From assembly GCF_000424465.1 (NCBI RefSeq), contig NZ_KE384198.1, positions 80,774-144,773 on the forward strand: DNA of 64,000 nt, given 5' to 3'. Below, in pieces: positions 36,242-45,723 of this stretch. The translations under genes were made by a program, and so were the position numbers. The DNA comes from Butyrivibrio hungatei NK4A153. GTDB taxonomy: Bacteria > Bacillota > Clostridia > Lachnospirales > Lachnospiraceae. The notes below the pieces were generated by a model, which was not told the DNA's origin, searched no databases, and was given only the letters and a program-made list of their open reading frames with translations. The stretch's first letter is position 1; each line of letters starts with the position of its first letter.

Positions 36242-36267
36242 CCCCCGATGCCAATAAGCATCGGGGG
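36242..36267 (+). terminator. Terminator after higA
   Basis: A perfect 10-bp GC-rich stem (CCCCCGATGC / GCATCGGGGG) with a 6-nt loop is followed by CTCTTATTATAATT. It may also serve the convergent buk gene. Confidence 0.75.
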
Positions 36268-36300
36268 CTCTTATTATAATTGCCAAAGCAAATGTTTTGA

Positions 36301-37365
36301 TCAATATTTCTTTGCTTCCTCTTCGCCGTTCATAACACGGATAGCGCCCTGTGCAAGTGCAAGAAGCTCATCCTCTCCGGGATATACGGTTACAGGTGCA
36401 ATCCAATCAACACGTTCTTTGATCTTGTCTGTGATAACCTGACCATATGCGATACCGCCTGTAAGGATGATCTGATCAACCTTACCCTTAAGAACTGTAG
36501 CGCAAGCGCCGATGTTCTTGCAGATCTGATAGATGAATGCGTCACGGATAAGATTAGCCTTCTCATCGCCCTCTTCGCACATCTTGTTTACTTCTCTCAT
36601 ATCGTTGGTTCCAAGATATGCGTTAAGTCCGCCGCCACCAACGATTTTCTTTTTCATCTCATCATATGTGAACTTGCCTGAGAAACAAAGATCAACGAGT
36701 GCCTTAGCAGGGATGCCGTTAGCTCTCTCAGGTGAGAATGCACCGTCACCGTTAAGTGCTGCGAATACGTCAACCATCTTGCCGTTCTTGTGAACTCCTG
36801 TTGATGTACCGCCACCCATGTGAACTACGATAACGCTGATCTCATCATATTTTTTACCGATCTCTTTTGCATATCTTCTTGCAACAGCCTTCTGGTTAAG
36901 AGGATGATCGATTGAAACACGCTCAACTTCAGGAATACCTGAGATACGTGCAACAGGCTCCATCTCGTCAACAACAACGGGGTCAACTATATATGAAGGA
37001 ACACCGATCTCATCACCGATCTCTCTTGCAAGAATACCGCCGAGGTTAGATGCGTGCTGTCCCTGAACACCAACCTTGAGGTCTGCAAGAAGCGCATCTG
37101 TACACTCGTATGTGCCGCCCGGAATAGGTCTTAAGAGTCCTCCTCTTCCTACGATTACGTTGAAAGATTTGATGTCGATGTTTTCTTTTTTAAGGAAATC
37201 AAGAATGATGTTCTTACGAAAATCCTTCTGATCGATGATTGTAGCATACTGATTGATTTCTTCAGTGCTGTGTCTTAATGTTTCCTCTTTTACAAGTGTC
37301 TCATCCTCGAAGATGCCGACTTTTGTAGAAGTTGAACCGGGATTTATAATTAAACTCTTTATCAT
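36301..37365 (-). CDS. buk: Butyrate kinase
   Basis: Converts butyryl phosphate and ADP to butyrate and ATP, the final, energy-yielding step of butyrate fermentation. The 354-residue ASKHA-fold protein starts with [19 protein letters not shown] and has [21 protein letters not shown] and ILTGGIAYG, which separate it from acetate kinase. It follows ptb on the same strand with a 110-nt gap that contains a GC-rich hairpin (GGGC-TTT-GCCC) and the palindrome TTCGAA...TTCGAA. Confidence 0.95.
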   Translation of the reverse strand: MIKSLIINPGSTSTKVGIFEDETLVKEETLRHSTEEINQYATIIDQKDFRKNIILDFLKKENIDIKSFNVIVGRGGLLRPIPGGTYECTDALLADLKVGVQGQHASNLGGILAREIGDEIGVPSYIVDPVVVDEMEPVARISGIPEVERVSIDHPLNQKAVARRYAKEIGKKYDEISVIVVHMGGGTSTGVHKNGKMVDVFAALNGDGAFSPERANGIPAKALVDLCFSGKFTYDEMKKKIVGGGGLNAYLGTNDMREVNKMCEEGDEKANLIRDAFIYQICKNIGACATVLKGKVDQIILTGGIAYGQVITDKIKERVDWIAPVTVYPGEDELLALAQGAIRVMNGEEEAKKY

Positions 37366-37475
37366 GTTTTTTTCCTTTCACATATTTTTTTATAAGGAAC
37401 TTCCGCTCTCGGGCTTTGCCCTCGCCGGAAGACGTTCGAACTAGATTCGAAAAAAACTCATCAAGTTCTCTCAGC

Positions 37476-38384
37476 TTATTTATTGGCAACAACTGCTGCA
37501 AGTGCGATTGAGTTAACCTTAACCTCAACTGAATCCGATCTTGATGTAAGGATTACAGGAGCCTTTGTTCCTGTAAGGATGTTACCGTTCTTAACCTTTG
37601 CAAGACGAACGATTGTCTTGTATGTAAGGTTTCCTGCGTGGATATCAGGGAAAAGAAGGATATCGGCATCACCGACGATCTTTCTGTCAAGAGCGCCTGC
37701 CTTGTGCTGAGCAGCCTCGGGATCGATAGCAAGATCCATTGAAAGAGGTCCGTCAACGATGCAGTTCTTGATCTCGCCTGCTTCGTTCATCTTTGTAAGC
37801 TCTGCTGCCTCAACTGTAACGGGCATTTTAGGGTTAACTACTTCTACTGCTGCAAGAGGAGCAACCTTAGGGCAATCAACACCGCAAGCTCTTGCTACAT
37901 CTACTGTATATTCAATGATGACTTTTTTATCCTCAAGTGTGGGATATGGCATAAATGCAACGTCTGTAAGGAAAAGAAGACGATCGATTCCGGGAATCTC
38001 AAACACGCAAACGTGTGAAAGAGGACGACCTGTGCGAAGACCAACTTCTTTATCAAGAACGCTCTTAAGGAAATCTCTTGACTCCAATGCACCCTTCATG
38101 TAAATGTCAGCCTTTCCGTCGTGTACAAGAGAAACTGCTGTACGAGCTGCCTCGATGGTATCCTTAACATCGATGATCTCGTAGTCTGCAAGGTTCATTC
38201 CAACCTCTGCTGCCTTCTTCTCGATCTCATCCTTGTCACCAACGAGGATAGAATCAACGATTCCTCTCTCCTTAGCAACCTTTACAGCCTCGAGTACGTG
38301 TGTGTCCTGCGCTACGGCAACAGACATCTTCTTTTTCTCAGCTGTCTTAAGCTTTGCCAAAATGTCATCAAAATTCTTACTCAT
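37476..38384 (-). CDS. ptb: Phosphate butyryltransferase
   Basis: Makes butyryl phosphate from butyryl-CoA, feeding buk. The 302-residue protein is of the PTA/PTB family, with the stretch KGALESRDFLKSVLDKEVGLRTGR, the LLFLTDVAFMPYP element and the nucleotide-site region LLFPDIHAGNLTYK. The ATG at 38384 lies 8 nt after GGAGG. A frame five codons longer begins inside that site. The ptb-buk pair marks the kinase route to butyrate rather than the CoA-transferase route. Confidence 0.94.
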   Translation of the reverse strand: MSKNFDDILAKLKTAEKKKMSVAVAQDTHVLEAVKVAKERGIVDSILVGDKDEIEKKAAEVGMNLADYEIIDVKDTIEAARTAVSLVHDGKADIYMKGALESRDFLKSVLDKEVGLRTGRPLSHVCVFEIPGIDRLLFLTDVAFMPYPTLEDKKVIIEYTVDVARACGVDCPKVAPLAAVEVVNPKMPVTVEAAELTKMNEAGEIKNCIVDGPLSMDLAIDPEAAQHKAGALDRKIVGDADILLFPDIHAGNLTYKTIVRLAKVKNGNILTGTKAPVILTSRSDSVEVKVNSIALAAVVANK

Positions 38385-38510
38385 TTTAAAAACCTCCAAA
38401 AAAATTTATCTTAGATTAAAATATCCAAAAGCCATATGACAAAATTTTAACACTCAGTATTCATAAATGCAAGAATCGGAGCGAGCAAACTCATTAAAAG
38501 CCTTATCTTA

Positions 38511-38551
38511 AAAATGACTAATTCCGAATCAGAATCGGAATTAGTCATTTT
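38511..38551 (-). terminator. Long-stem terminator after the P-loop ATPase gene
   Basis: A perfect 17-bp stem (38511-38527 with 38535-38551) and a 7-nt loop end in a TTTT tract on the minus strand. The stem begins 3 nt past the ATPase stop codon. Confidence 0.85.
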
Positions 38552-38554
38552 GAT

Positions 38555-39535
38555 TTATTCTTCAAATAATTCTCGTATGCTCTGTGGAAGAACTCCTATT
38601 ATTGAATCTCGATTCTTTCCCTCAAGATAATATGGCTTAAGCCTGCTCTTATCATACTTTTTTATTTCACTATCCGAAGTTGCATCAACCAGTAATTGAG
38701 TAAAATATCTTTCCCAACTAAAAAAGTCTCTACTTTCAATATACCTTTCCGGTTCGGCAAGTATACTATCAATGTCCTTTATGTTAATAATTCCTGATTT
38801 GAGAATCACCCATTCGAATGATTCAGGAAAATACATTGTTACATCTTTTCTGCTCTTAGCTATAGCCATTACTTTAGCAATATATGCACCGAATGCAGCT
38901 CCATCAGCGATAACAACAACCTGCTTATCTTTATCTGCATTTTCAATTTTGCTGACAAAATTCGAATTTCCATCAACACTTATGCAGGCATCTTTTTTAC
39001 ATATCGAAGAAAAAAATTGATACCCCGATTTAGAGTCCTCAACCATGACAATCACATCTTTTGAACTCTTCTCGTCCGTGTCCTCATATATCCTATAAAA
39101 CTCATTATAAATTTTCTCAGGATAATGATATTTTCCGGTTGTTCGGATTCCATATATTTCCTTTACGCTATATGGCAAGTTATATAATGGCTGTCTGGTA
39201 ATCAGAACATAATAATTCGATGTATCCTGTATTACATCAGCAAACTCTTTAGAATAAATGAATGAATAGTCTTCATCAATAAAAACTATGCTGCCTTGAT
39301 ATGTTTCCATCGCAACTTTCCAAAGGCTTGTATCTCCGCCAAACACAACACACGGAACATCCGACTGAAGGCGTACTCCACTATCTTTCCCATACCTTGA
39401 ATATGTCTCAAGAAGCTGAACAAGCGTTGTCTTTCCGGTTGCGCTGTCCCCTTGAATAACAGTAATATTTCTTCTTATATCAAATTCATATTTTAGTCGC
39501 TCTGTCTCGACAATAATATGATGTTTATTCTTCAT
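38555..39535 (-). CDS. P-loop ATPase paired with DUF4869
   Basis: The 326-residue protein has a Walker A motif, GDSATGKTTL (about residues 29-38), and a Walker B-like SIVFIDED (about 81-88). A second half (about 150-250) has beta/alpha character with DVIVMVEDSKSGYQFFSSI, reminiscent of a TOPRIM-like fold, but this is a guess. The start is short and clean, 17 nt after the DUF4869 gene. I do not know its function. The pair may be a small self-contained module, since a strong terminator follows. Confidence 0.8.
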   Translation of the reverse strand: MKNKHHIIVETERLKYEFDIRRNITVIQGDSATGKTTLVQLLETYSRYGKDSGVRLQSDVPCVVFGGDTSLWKVAMETYQGSIVFIDEDYSFIYSKEFADVIQDTSNYYVLITRQPLYNLPYSVKEIYGIRTTGKYHYPEKIYNEFYRIYEDTDEKSSKDVIVMVEDSKSGYQFFSSICKKDACISVDGNSNFVSKIENADKDKQVVVIADGAAFGAYIAKVMAIAKSRKDVTMYFPESFEWVILKSGIINIKDIDSILAEPERYIESRDFFSWERYFTQLLVDATSDSEIKKYDKSRLKPYYLEGKNRDSIIGVLPQSIRELFEE

Positions 39536-39552
39536 ACCCGGATTCCTCTATA

Positions 39553-39990
39553 TCAAACATATTTCAGAGCTGTATGCACGTAATCCTCAATATTATCAAT
39601 AGTTTTATCCTCATTGATAATTCTGGCCTTAAAATCTCCGCAATTATCAAAAGGCATATAATACCTTAGGTTCACAGAGACATCTATTCTTCTTCCAATC
39701 TCCAAAAGCCACTTGGCACAATTTTCTCCACAACTTGTAGCATTAAACATAAGATCAGGTCTTTTATAAATGCAAATAAGCGTCTGTAAACCGCCTGACA
39801 ATCTTTCAGGCGGAATCGGGCCAAGTACATCACTCTCGATAAGTTGCCCTCCCTTATAATGCGATTTATCAATATCTTCCATCATCTCAGCAATAAGCGG
39901 ATCTTCAAACCACTCTTCCCGAAAGTTAAACCTGAACCATGACGGCCCATGCATCGCTCCTTCAATTTCTCCAAAATAGATATTCAACAT
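39553..39990 (-). CDS. DUF4869 domain protein
   Basis: From MLNIYFGEIEGAMHGPSWFRFNF to the end is a 145-residue protein of the DUF4869 family, rich in aromatic residues and with the conserved PPERLSGGLQTLICIYKRPDL segment. I chose the ATG at 39990, preceded by GAGGAC. A frame reaching 40110 exists, but its first 40 residues look unlike the family. The function is unknown. It sits directly upstream of the P-loop ATPase gene. Confidence 0.8.
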   Translation of the reverse strand: MLNIYFGEIEGAMHGPSWFRFNFREEWFEDPLIAEMMEDIDKSHYKGGQLIESDVLGPIPPERLSGGLQTLICIYKRPDLMFNATSCGENCAKWLLEIGRRIDVSVNLRYYMPFDNCGDFKARIINEDKTIDNIEDYVHTALKYV

Positions 39991-40189
39991 ATAATTTGTC
40001 CTCAGTAAAAATATAATCCATGCAGCTGTTTTCCGACACGGGGGATACGAAGACATGATCAGAATCATTCCTTTTATCCACGACTTAAACCCTTCATACA
40101 AACTGTACATCAGACATCACTCCAGAGACACATCTGAAACAGTTTTGTATGCAATACCATAAAAAAAGATACCAGTAACTGTCACCTAC

Positions 40190-41077
40190 TTACAGACCAC
40201 TATTAAGGTTCCATTGTTCTCCAAGTATTGTATCAAACTCCTCCGGAACATGTTCAAAATATCCTCCGCCTGTTGTAAAAGTCATCTCCCCAAAATATAT
40301 ATTTCCCTCTATGTTATACAAATCAACCCTAACATGTGAGAAACCTTCAGATAATTTCTCAGCAATTTCCACCATATGATCATAATTAATAGGTTTATCC
40401 AGTTGCTTATCTATAGGACAAAAATCTTTTCTTCTATAGTCCATCAAGTTGAAATTTCTATCAAATATTCCAAGTTTGGATTTACTGTGATCAGGATAAC
40501 CATCTGTCATAACATATATGCAAAACACCTTCCCATTAAAACAAAAAAACTTGTAATCAGCCAAATTTCCATGACTTACAGATAATAAATTCCTTTCTAT
40601 ATATATTTTGGGAACTATATCTTTATATTGAAGCTCAAACATATCATAAGCATAATTATGATTTATCCACTGTCTAATTTTCTTTTTTACTTCTACTACA
40701 TCAAGCCTTGACTTATCCAACACAATAATATTGCATCCGCATCCATGATTGGTTTTTATCACAAATTCATTGGGAAGTTTTTCAAAATCAATATCCTCAC
40801 TATCATTGTATATTCCACCAATAAGTGGAACTAGATATTTATTGCCTATCTTTTCTCTTACATAATCTCTAACAGCAATCTTATCCGTTAAATGCGTAAA
40901 TATTGCATCTCTTCTACATAGTTTTGCCCATTGTATTTTTTCACAAAATGTCTTTGGATTATTAAAATCAAAAAAATATTTTTTTTTCTTGTAATATTGT
41001 AATTCTATCAGAAAAGGATAACAGCACTTGGGCATATTCTTTTTTATATAATATTTTATTCTTTTACTTCCGTTCAT
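40190..41077 (-). CDS. TupA-like ATP-grasp protein
   Basis: The 295-residue protein matches the ATP-grasp TupA group by KTFCEKIQWAKLCRRDAIFTHLTDKIAVRDYVREKIG, VIKTNHGCGCNIIV, and the C-terminal FGEMTFTTGGGYFEHVPEEFD. Members form amide or similar links on surface polymers (TupA makes teichuronopeptide). The ATG at 41077 has AAGGGA; a start eight codons earlier lacks a site. It is the last gene of the surface polysaccharide cluster, 14 nt after a glycosyltransferase gene. Confidence 0.88.
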   Translation of the reverse strand: MNGSKRIKYYIKKNMPKCCYPFLIELQYYKKKKYFFDFNNPKTFCEKIQWAKLCRRDAIFTHLTDKIAVRDYVREKIGNKYLVPLIGGIYNDSEDIDFEKLPNEFVIKTNHGCGCNIIVLDKSRLDVVEVKKKIRQWINHNYAYDMFELQYKDIVPKIYIERNLLSVSHGNLADYKFFCFNGKVFCIYVMTDGYPDHSKSKLGIFDRNFNLMDYRRKDFCPIDKQLDKPINYDHMVEIAEKLSEGFSHVRVDLYNIEGNIYFGEMTFTTGGGYFEHVPEEFDTILGEQWNLNSGL

Positions 41078-41115
41078 AATTTCCCTTAGAATCATATACA
41101 ATTTTAATTAGCTAA

Positions 41116-42021
41116 TTATATTGATAAGCGGTGATATTCATTTTTTAAAATACTTTCAAGTTTCGGATAATGCAAAAGCATTGCGCGAAAATCTTTCCAA
41201 AAAAGTTTCTCACCTCTATCATTAATTTCAGAAAGTGCAATGTTCTTTTGCGTTCCGGGAATCGAAAGCACCAATAAATGCTCTTCGTTACTGTTAGCAA
41301 TTACTCGTGTTCCATTCAAAACTCCCATCAGCCAAAACCATATATCATCATTTGTTCTACATTCTTTCATAAAGATAGTTTCATCAAGTATATCTTTATA
41401 CAATGAATTTACAGGATACAATACTCCTGCGCATCCGGTAAGTTTATTCAAAAAAGATGGTTCTCTCCACTTCTCATATCCTCCCGACTCTATAACAAAT
41501 TCATCTGATTTATCCAATGAAAATTTTGTTACCCTGTTAGCGCATATACACTCAGGATACTCCTCATGAAGTTTGCATAAATCTGCCAAAGTATTTTTCC
41601 GATAAAAGACATCATCATCTACTGTAATAATCACATCCCCCGGAAACATCTTTAATGTTGGTATGAATTTTTTATACGATCCGATATCTTCACACCACAT
41701 TAGCTCTAAACCATACTTTTTTAGTTTAGTCAATTTTGAAGGTAACTCCACCTCACGCTTAGGAAAATCAGTAACTGCCAACCACAATATCAATCTGTCA
41801 GGTTTCTTTGACTGCATAAGTAATGATTTAATAACAATGTGAACTTTATCAATTCTCTTGGGATATGATGTCAAAGAAACAACTAAAGATTCTGAACATT
41901 TATCTCCTACATTATTTTCTTCAAAACCTCTCAAAACATAAAAAGGCCATCTACACCATTGAAAAAAATATATTATCCTTCGTTGTATTCTTTTTAAAAT
42001 ATTTTTTTTCACACTATACAT
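41116..42021 (-). CDS. Glycosyltransferase (GT-A fold)
   Basis: The 301-residue protein begins, after a basic N-terminus, with SLVVSLTSYPKRIDKVHIVIKSLLMQ. It carries DVIITVDDDVFY, with the metal-binding DDD, and the later TNDDIWFWLMGVL. It resembles a family of GT-A enzymes in capsule and wall loci. The sugar is not readable. It overlaps the flippase gene by 8 nt. A GTG three codons in has better ribosome-site spacing than the ATG. Confidence 0.85.
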   Translation of the reverse strand: MYSVKKNILKRIQRRIIYFFQWCRWPFYVLRGFEENNVGDKCSESLVVSLTSYPKRIDKVHIVIKSLLMQSKKPDRLILWLAVTDFPKREVELPSKLTKLKKYGLELMWCEDIGSYKKFIPTLKMFPGDVIITVDDDVFYRKNTLADLCKLHEEYPECICANRVTKFSLDKSDEFVIESGGYEKWREPSFLNKLTGCAGVLYPVNSLYKDILDETIFMKECRTNDDIWFWLMGVLNGTRVIANSNEEHLLVLSIPGTQKNIALSEINDRGEKLFWKDFRAMLLHYPKLESILKNEYHRLSI

Positions 42022-43450
42022 GCCTCTTAATATTCTTTATATATTGTCTGATTATCTCATTGATATACTTATAACTCTCAAATTTAAACACGATTGAAAT
42101 AGCAAAATATAAAGCCACTATCAAAAATTGGAGAACCAGAATCATAACGAAACCGATATTAAGCTTACCAATCCACCACGAAACACTTCCCAAAATCAAA
42201 GCTGATAAGATACATGGCATAATATCAATTATTTGATTGAAATAGCTGTAACCGATCATCCTTTTATTCGGATAACTATTCACAAGTTGATCAAAAAAAT
42301 TATTTGCAAGATATGCCCACATTATTGCCTTCATACCATATGGAATCACAAGCAAAAATGTACTGACTCCGACAATTTTTTTTATCACCTCAATCCTAAG
42401 TACATAATTACTTTTTCCCATAGCTTTTAACGCATTAATATTGGCAGTATGTATAGGTTGAAATATGTAGATTACACAAAACACCCTCATGTAAAACACA
42501 CAATCCAACCATTTTTCTGTAAGCAGAAGCTTTATAATTCCTTCCGCAGCAACAAACATAAACATCAACAGCGGTGTAATTAAATAATTACTGACCACAA
42601 TTGTTTTTCGCACAATTTCTTTTACGCGAATCGGATTATCTTGGTCTATCGAAATCACAGGAAATATAACATTATCTATTGACGCATTTATATTCTCAAT
42701 AAATGCTTTAGGAAGGCTCCTTCCTCTGTTATAAAATGCTAAATCCGCGTCGGAATAATACCTTCCCATAAGTAGCTGTCTCATATTGCCATATAAAACA
42801 TCTATAAAATTCGAAAACATAATTCGAATCCCATAACTCAATAATACTTTAAGTTTTTTTAATGAAAAAACAAATCTGGGTTTCCACTGAGATCTAAGCC
42901 ACAAAATCACAGTATCAATAAGTGCATTACTGACCACTTGCACAATCAAAGACCATGTTCCCCATCCACGTAAAGCCATATTGATTCCAATAATTGCAGA
43001 AATAAAGGTTCCTATAATTGTCGCCCAAAAAAACTTTTTGAACTGCAAATATCTGGTTATAATAGCTTGTTGGACATTTTTCACTCCGGAAATGATAATT
43101 ATCAATCCTGCTATTCTAATCATGGCAACAAGATCATTTTTTCTATAGAAACTTGCAATATATGAAGCTGCCATGTATAACCCGATATATATTACTGCAC
43201 AAAAAAATATATTAAAAAAAAACACGCTTGCTATATCAACATCATCGATATCTTTTTTCTGTACAAGCGCACTGGCCAATCCTCCATCAACAAACACATT
43301 AAGTATCGCAATAATAGAAAGTATTATTGCAAGTGTACCATATGCTTTTGGTCCAATAATTCTTGCTACTATAAACGTTATGATCAATTCAGCAATTTGA
43401 ACTCCGACTTTTTCCATCAAACGCCAAATTATATTGCTAATTGTTCGCAT
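42014..43450 (-). CDS. Polysaccharide flippase, Wzx/MOP superfamily
   Basis: A 478-residue protein with about fourteen membrane helices and the opening RTISNIIWRLMEKVGVQIAELIITFIVARIIGPKAYGTLAI, typical of WzxC/TuaB-like exporters. It would move lipid-linked repeat units across the membrane. The ATG at 43450 follows GGAG; an in-frame GTG lies two codons earlier. It lies between the polymerase and a glycosyltransferase. Confidence 0.93.
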   Translation of the reverse strand: MRTISNIIWRLMEKVGVQIAELIITFIVARIIGPKAYGTLAIILSIIAILNVFVDGGLASALVQKKDIDDVDIASVFFFNIFFCAVIYIGLYMAASYIASFYRKNDLVAMIRIAGLIIIISGVKNVQQAIITRYLQFKKFFWATIIGTFISAIIGINMALRGWGTWSLIVQVVSNALIDTVILWLRSQWKPRFVFSLKKLKVLLSYGIRIMFSNFIDVLYGNMRQLLMGRYYSDADLAFYNRGRSLPKAFIENINASIDNVIFPVISIDQDNPIRVKEIVRKTIVVSNYLITPLLMFMFVAAEGIIKLLLTEKWLDCVFYMRVFCVIYIFQPIHTANINALKAMGKSNYVLRIEVIKKIVGVSTFLLVIPYGMKAIMWAYLANNFFDQLVNSYPNKRMIGYSYFNQIIDIMPCILSALILGSVSWWIGKLNIGFVMILVLQFLIVALYFAISIVFKFESYKYINEIIRQYIKNIKRHV

Positions 43451-43470
43451 AATCACTCCATGATGCTAAC

Positions 43471-44661
43471 TTACAATCCGTACCCAAATGAAATTTTAAA
43501 TCTTTTATGAGCCTTTTCTATCGTGTTATTAATAAACTCTTTATTATATAACGGACATGCAATTCCAAATAAAAAAATATTTAAACTTAATGAATATAAT
43601 GTATTTTCCATTATTCCATACAATGCATATACCCCATAAATAATGACTAGCATATAATTCTGTTTTTTATAGCAATAATACATAGCGTAAATATATAAAA
43701 CTGAAAAAACAATATATATAATAATCCCATACCTCACCAATATAGCTGTATACGCCGTGTCTAAATAATATTTTGTATATCTGATTCCCATCCTTTTTGA
43801 ATATAGCTCAACATTTGTGCCCATCAAATGAATTCCAAAACGTTTTATGACCCTATAGCAATTTGAAAATCGTAAAGATAACATTTTGTCCAACTTAGAT
43901 AAAACCGGAATTTTTTTTACATTAAATAATGACATTGCAATGCTAAATGCATTAGCAAAAAAAGCCATATATATTATGCATTTACCAAATATTTTTCTTC
44001 CATCAACAAAATAATCTGATAGATAATATAGCATCAAAAGAAACATAAAAATCCCCAAACAAACATATGCCGTTTGAGAATTAGGAACTTTATAAGCAAA
44101 GAACATTCCAAAAATAATTAAAAGAACATCATACCACTTTATACTATTCCGTCTCACATAACAATGTGCCACTATCAACTCAAATACACGCATTCCGAGC
44201 CAATTAGGATGTGAAAACCCCCATGAATGCCTAATAATTCCTTTTCTATATGTCATTACCTCATTTATATTTCCGGAAAAAAATAGATATAATACAATGG
44301 ATATAGTCAGAATAAGAATTATGTATGATAAAAGCGCTACTCTATCAAAATCTATATATTTTGCCAGCAAAATAAAAATCCAAGTAGAAAGCATTATATT
44401 ATTTCCGGAAGTAAATGTGCAAATTATCATTGCTATTGAAATCAATGAAATAATGAACATCTCTCTAATACTGTACTTCTGAAATACTGATATTTGCACA
44501 AATGAAAGCAACAAAATAATAACTGCAACAGCATCATTAGCAACATCTCGTTTCCAAAACATAAAATACTCCATAGAGGTTCGGAATAATATTTCAGTAC
44601 TAAACCACATAACAAATATAAAATATGCTAAATATTTTCCAAAAGTTTCCCTCTTACTAAT
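43471..44661 (-). CDS. Polysaccharide polymerase, Wzy-like
   Basis: A hydrophobic protein with ten or more helices and the large outer loop typical of O-antigen/capsule polymerases (GIHLMGTNVELYSKRMGIRYTKYYLDTAYTAILVRYG). The first ATG in frame (44610) falls inside the first membrane helix and has no ribosome binding site. Seventeen codons upstream, ATT AGT AAG AGG lies exactly 8 nt after AGGAGG, giving MSKRETFGKYLAYFIFV. I therefore place the start at an ATT (44661). If that is wrong the protein begins at 44610. Confidence 0.8.
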   Translation of the reverse strand: MSKRETFGKYLAYFIFVMWFSTEILFRTSMEYFMFWKRDVANDAVAVIILLLSFVQISVFQKYSIREMFIISLISIAMIICTFTSGNNIMLSTWIFILLAKYIDFDRVALLSYIILILTISIVLYLFFSGNINEVMTYRKGIIRHSWGFSHPNWLGMRVFELIVAHCYVRRNSIKWYDVLLIIFGMFFAYKVPNSQTAYVCLGIFMFLLMLYYLSDYFVDGRKIFGKCIIYMAFFANAFSIAMSLFNVKKIPVLSKLDKMLSLRFSNCYRVIKRFGIHLMGTNVELYSKRMGIRYTKYYLDTAYTAILVRYGIIIYIVFSVLYIYAMYYCYKKQNYMLVIIYGVYALYGIMENTLYSLSLNIFLFGIACPLYNKEFINNTIEKAHKRFKISFGYGL

Positions 44662-44697
44662 GACAATCCCCTCCTAAATCTACTTACAAATTTTAGA

Positions 44698-45723
44698 TCA
44701 ACCACAATATCTTATCTTGCATAATAAATATGCCAATATGTACATTCTCTTACGAATAAAAAAATCAAAAATACTAAATTTAGAACTAAGCTTATAATAA
44801 TTCCGCTTTTTAAATGTATCTGAGCATAATTCATTCTCGCATAATTTCCTTATCTGCTTAACTTTTTCAAAAAATGACATATCACATTCTTTTCTAACAT
44901 ACTTTAATTTGAAGACTTCCAAAATCAATATCAATACACGGTTGTTGTAAAGTGCATTTGAATCTTTAATCCACAAGTTTCTAGAAAAAAACTCCTTCAA
45001 ATGTCCCATAACCTGTAAAGCAATTTGATTTTGATCATGATGATAGGTATTTACAGTAGATGCCTCCCTATATACGTAAAAATATAAAGGTTTATCAATA
45101 TAATACAATTTAGCAACTTTTGAAAAACAATCAATTATAAAAATTTCATCCTGCCTTTTCTTTAATCCAGGAACAAAAAGAAATCCATTCTCGCGCAAAA
45201 AACTGCTTTTAAACAGCTTCATACACGGTCCTCCTGTAGTAGCTTTTCTATTTTTTGGCAGTTCTGTTCCCAGCGCTGTTTTTATTAGTAATTCACGATC
45301 TAATTCGTTGAATATTTTATTTCCCGCAAAAAAAGAATACTCGTTTACATTTTCTGAATCCACATAATAATATGCACACATTACTATTTGATAATCCCCA
45401 CTATCGGCGGATATAATCATTTCTTGTAAATAATCCTCGTCTAAATAATCATCCCCGTCTAAAAAAGTAATCCACTCACCGGTAGCTTCCGCCATGCCAA
45501 CGTTCCTTGCTACAGAAACTCCTGCATTTTTCTGATGTATCACTTTAACTCTATTATCATTACAAGTTAATCTGTCACAAATCTCTCCGGATTCATCTGT
45601 TGAACCATCATCAATGATTATTAACTCAAAATCCTTGTATGTCTGGTTCAAAACACTCAATATCGTTTTTTCTACATATTTCCCAACATTATAGACAGGA
45701 ACAATTATACTTATCTTACTCAA
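44698..45723 (-). CDS. Family 2 glycosyltransferase
   Basis: The 341-residue protein shows the standard GT2 N-terminus ISIIVPVYNVGKYVEKTILSVLNQTY, the DDGSTD nucleotide-binding motif and the DGDDYLDEDYL metal/donor motif. It transfers an undetermined sugar to the growing repeat unit. The start is TTG in a TTGA overlap with the stop of the preceding glycosyltransferase, with GAGGGA upstream, so the pair is coupled. Confidence 0.93.
   Translation of the reverse strand: MSKISIIVPVYNVGKYVEKTILSVLNQTYKDFELIIIDDGSTDESGEICDRLTCNDNRVKVIHQKNAGVSVARNVGMAEATGEWITFLDGDDYLDEDYLQEMIISADSGDYQIVMCAYYYVDSENVNEYSFFAGNKIFNELDRELLIKTALGTELPKNRKATTGGPCMKLFKSSFLRENGFLFVPGLKKRQDEIFIIDCFSKVAKLYYIDKPLYFYVYREASTVNTYHHDQNQIALQVMGHLKEFFSRNLWIKDSNALYNNRVLILILEVFKLKYVRKECDMSFFEKVKQIRKLCENELCSDTFKKRNYYKLSSKFSIFDFFIRKRMYILAYLLCKIRYCG

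Noticed and set aside
39991..40110. N-terminal extension of the DUF4869 protein
   Set aside because: The extra 40 residues are unlike the family and the ribosome binding site lies before the ATG at 39990.
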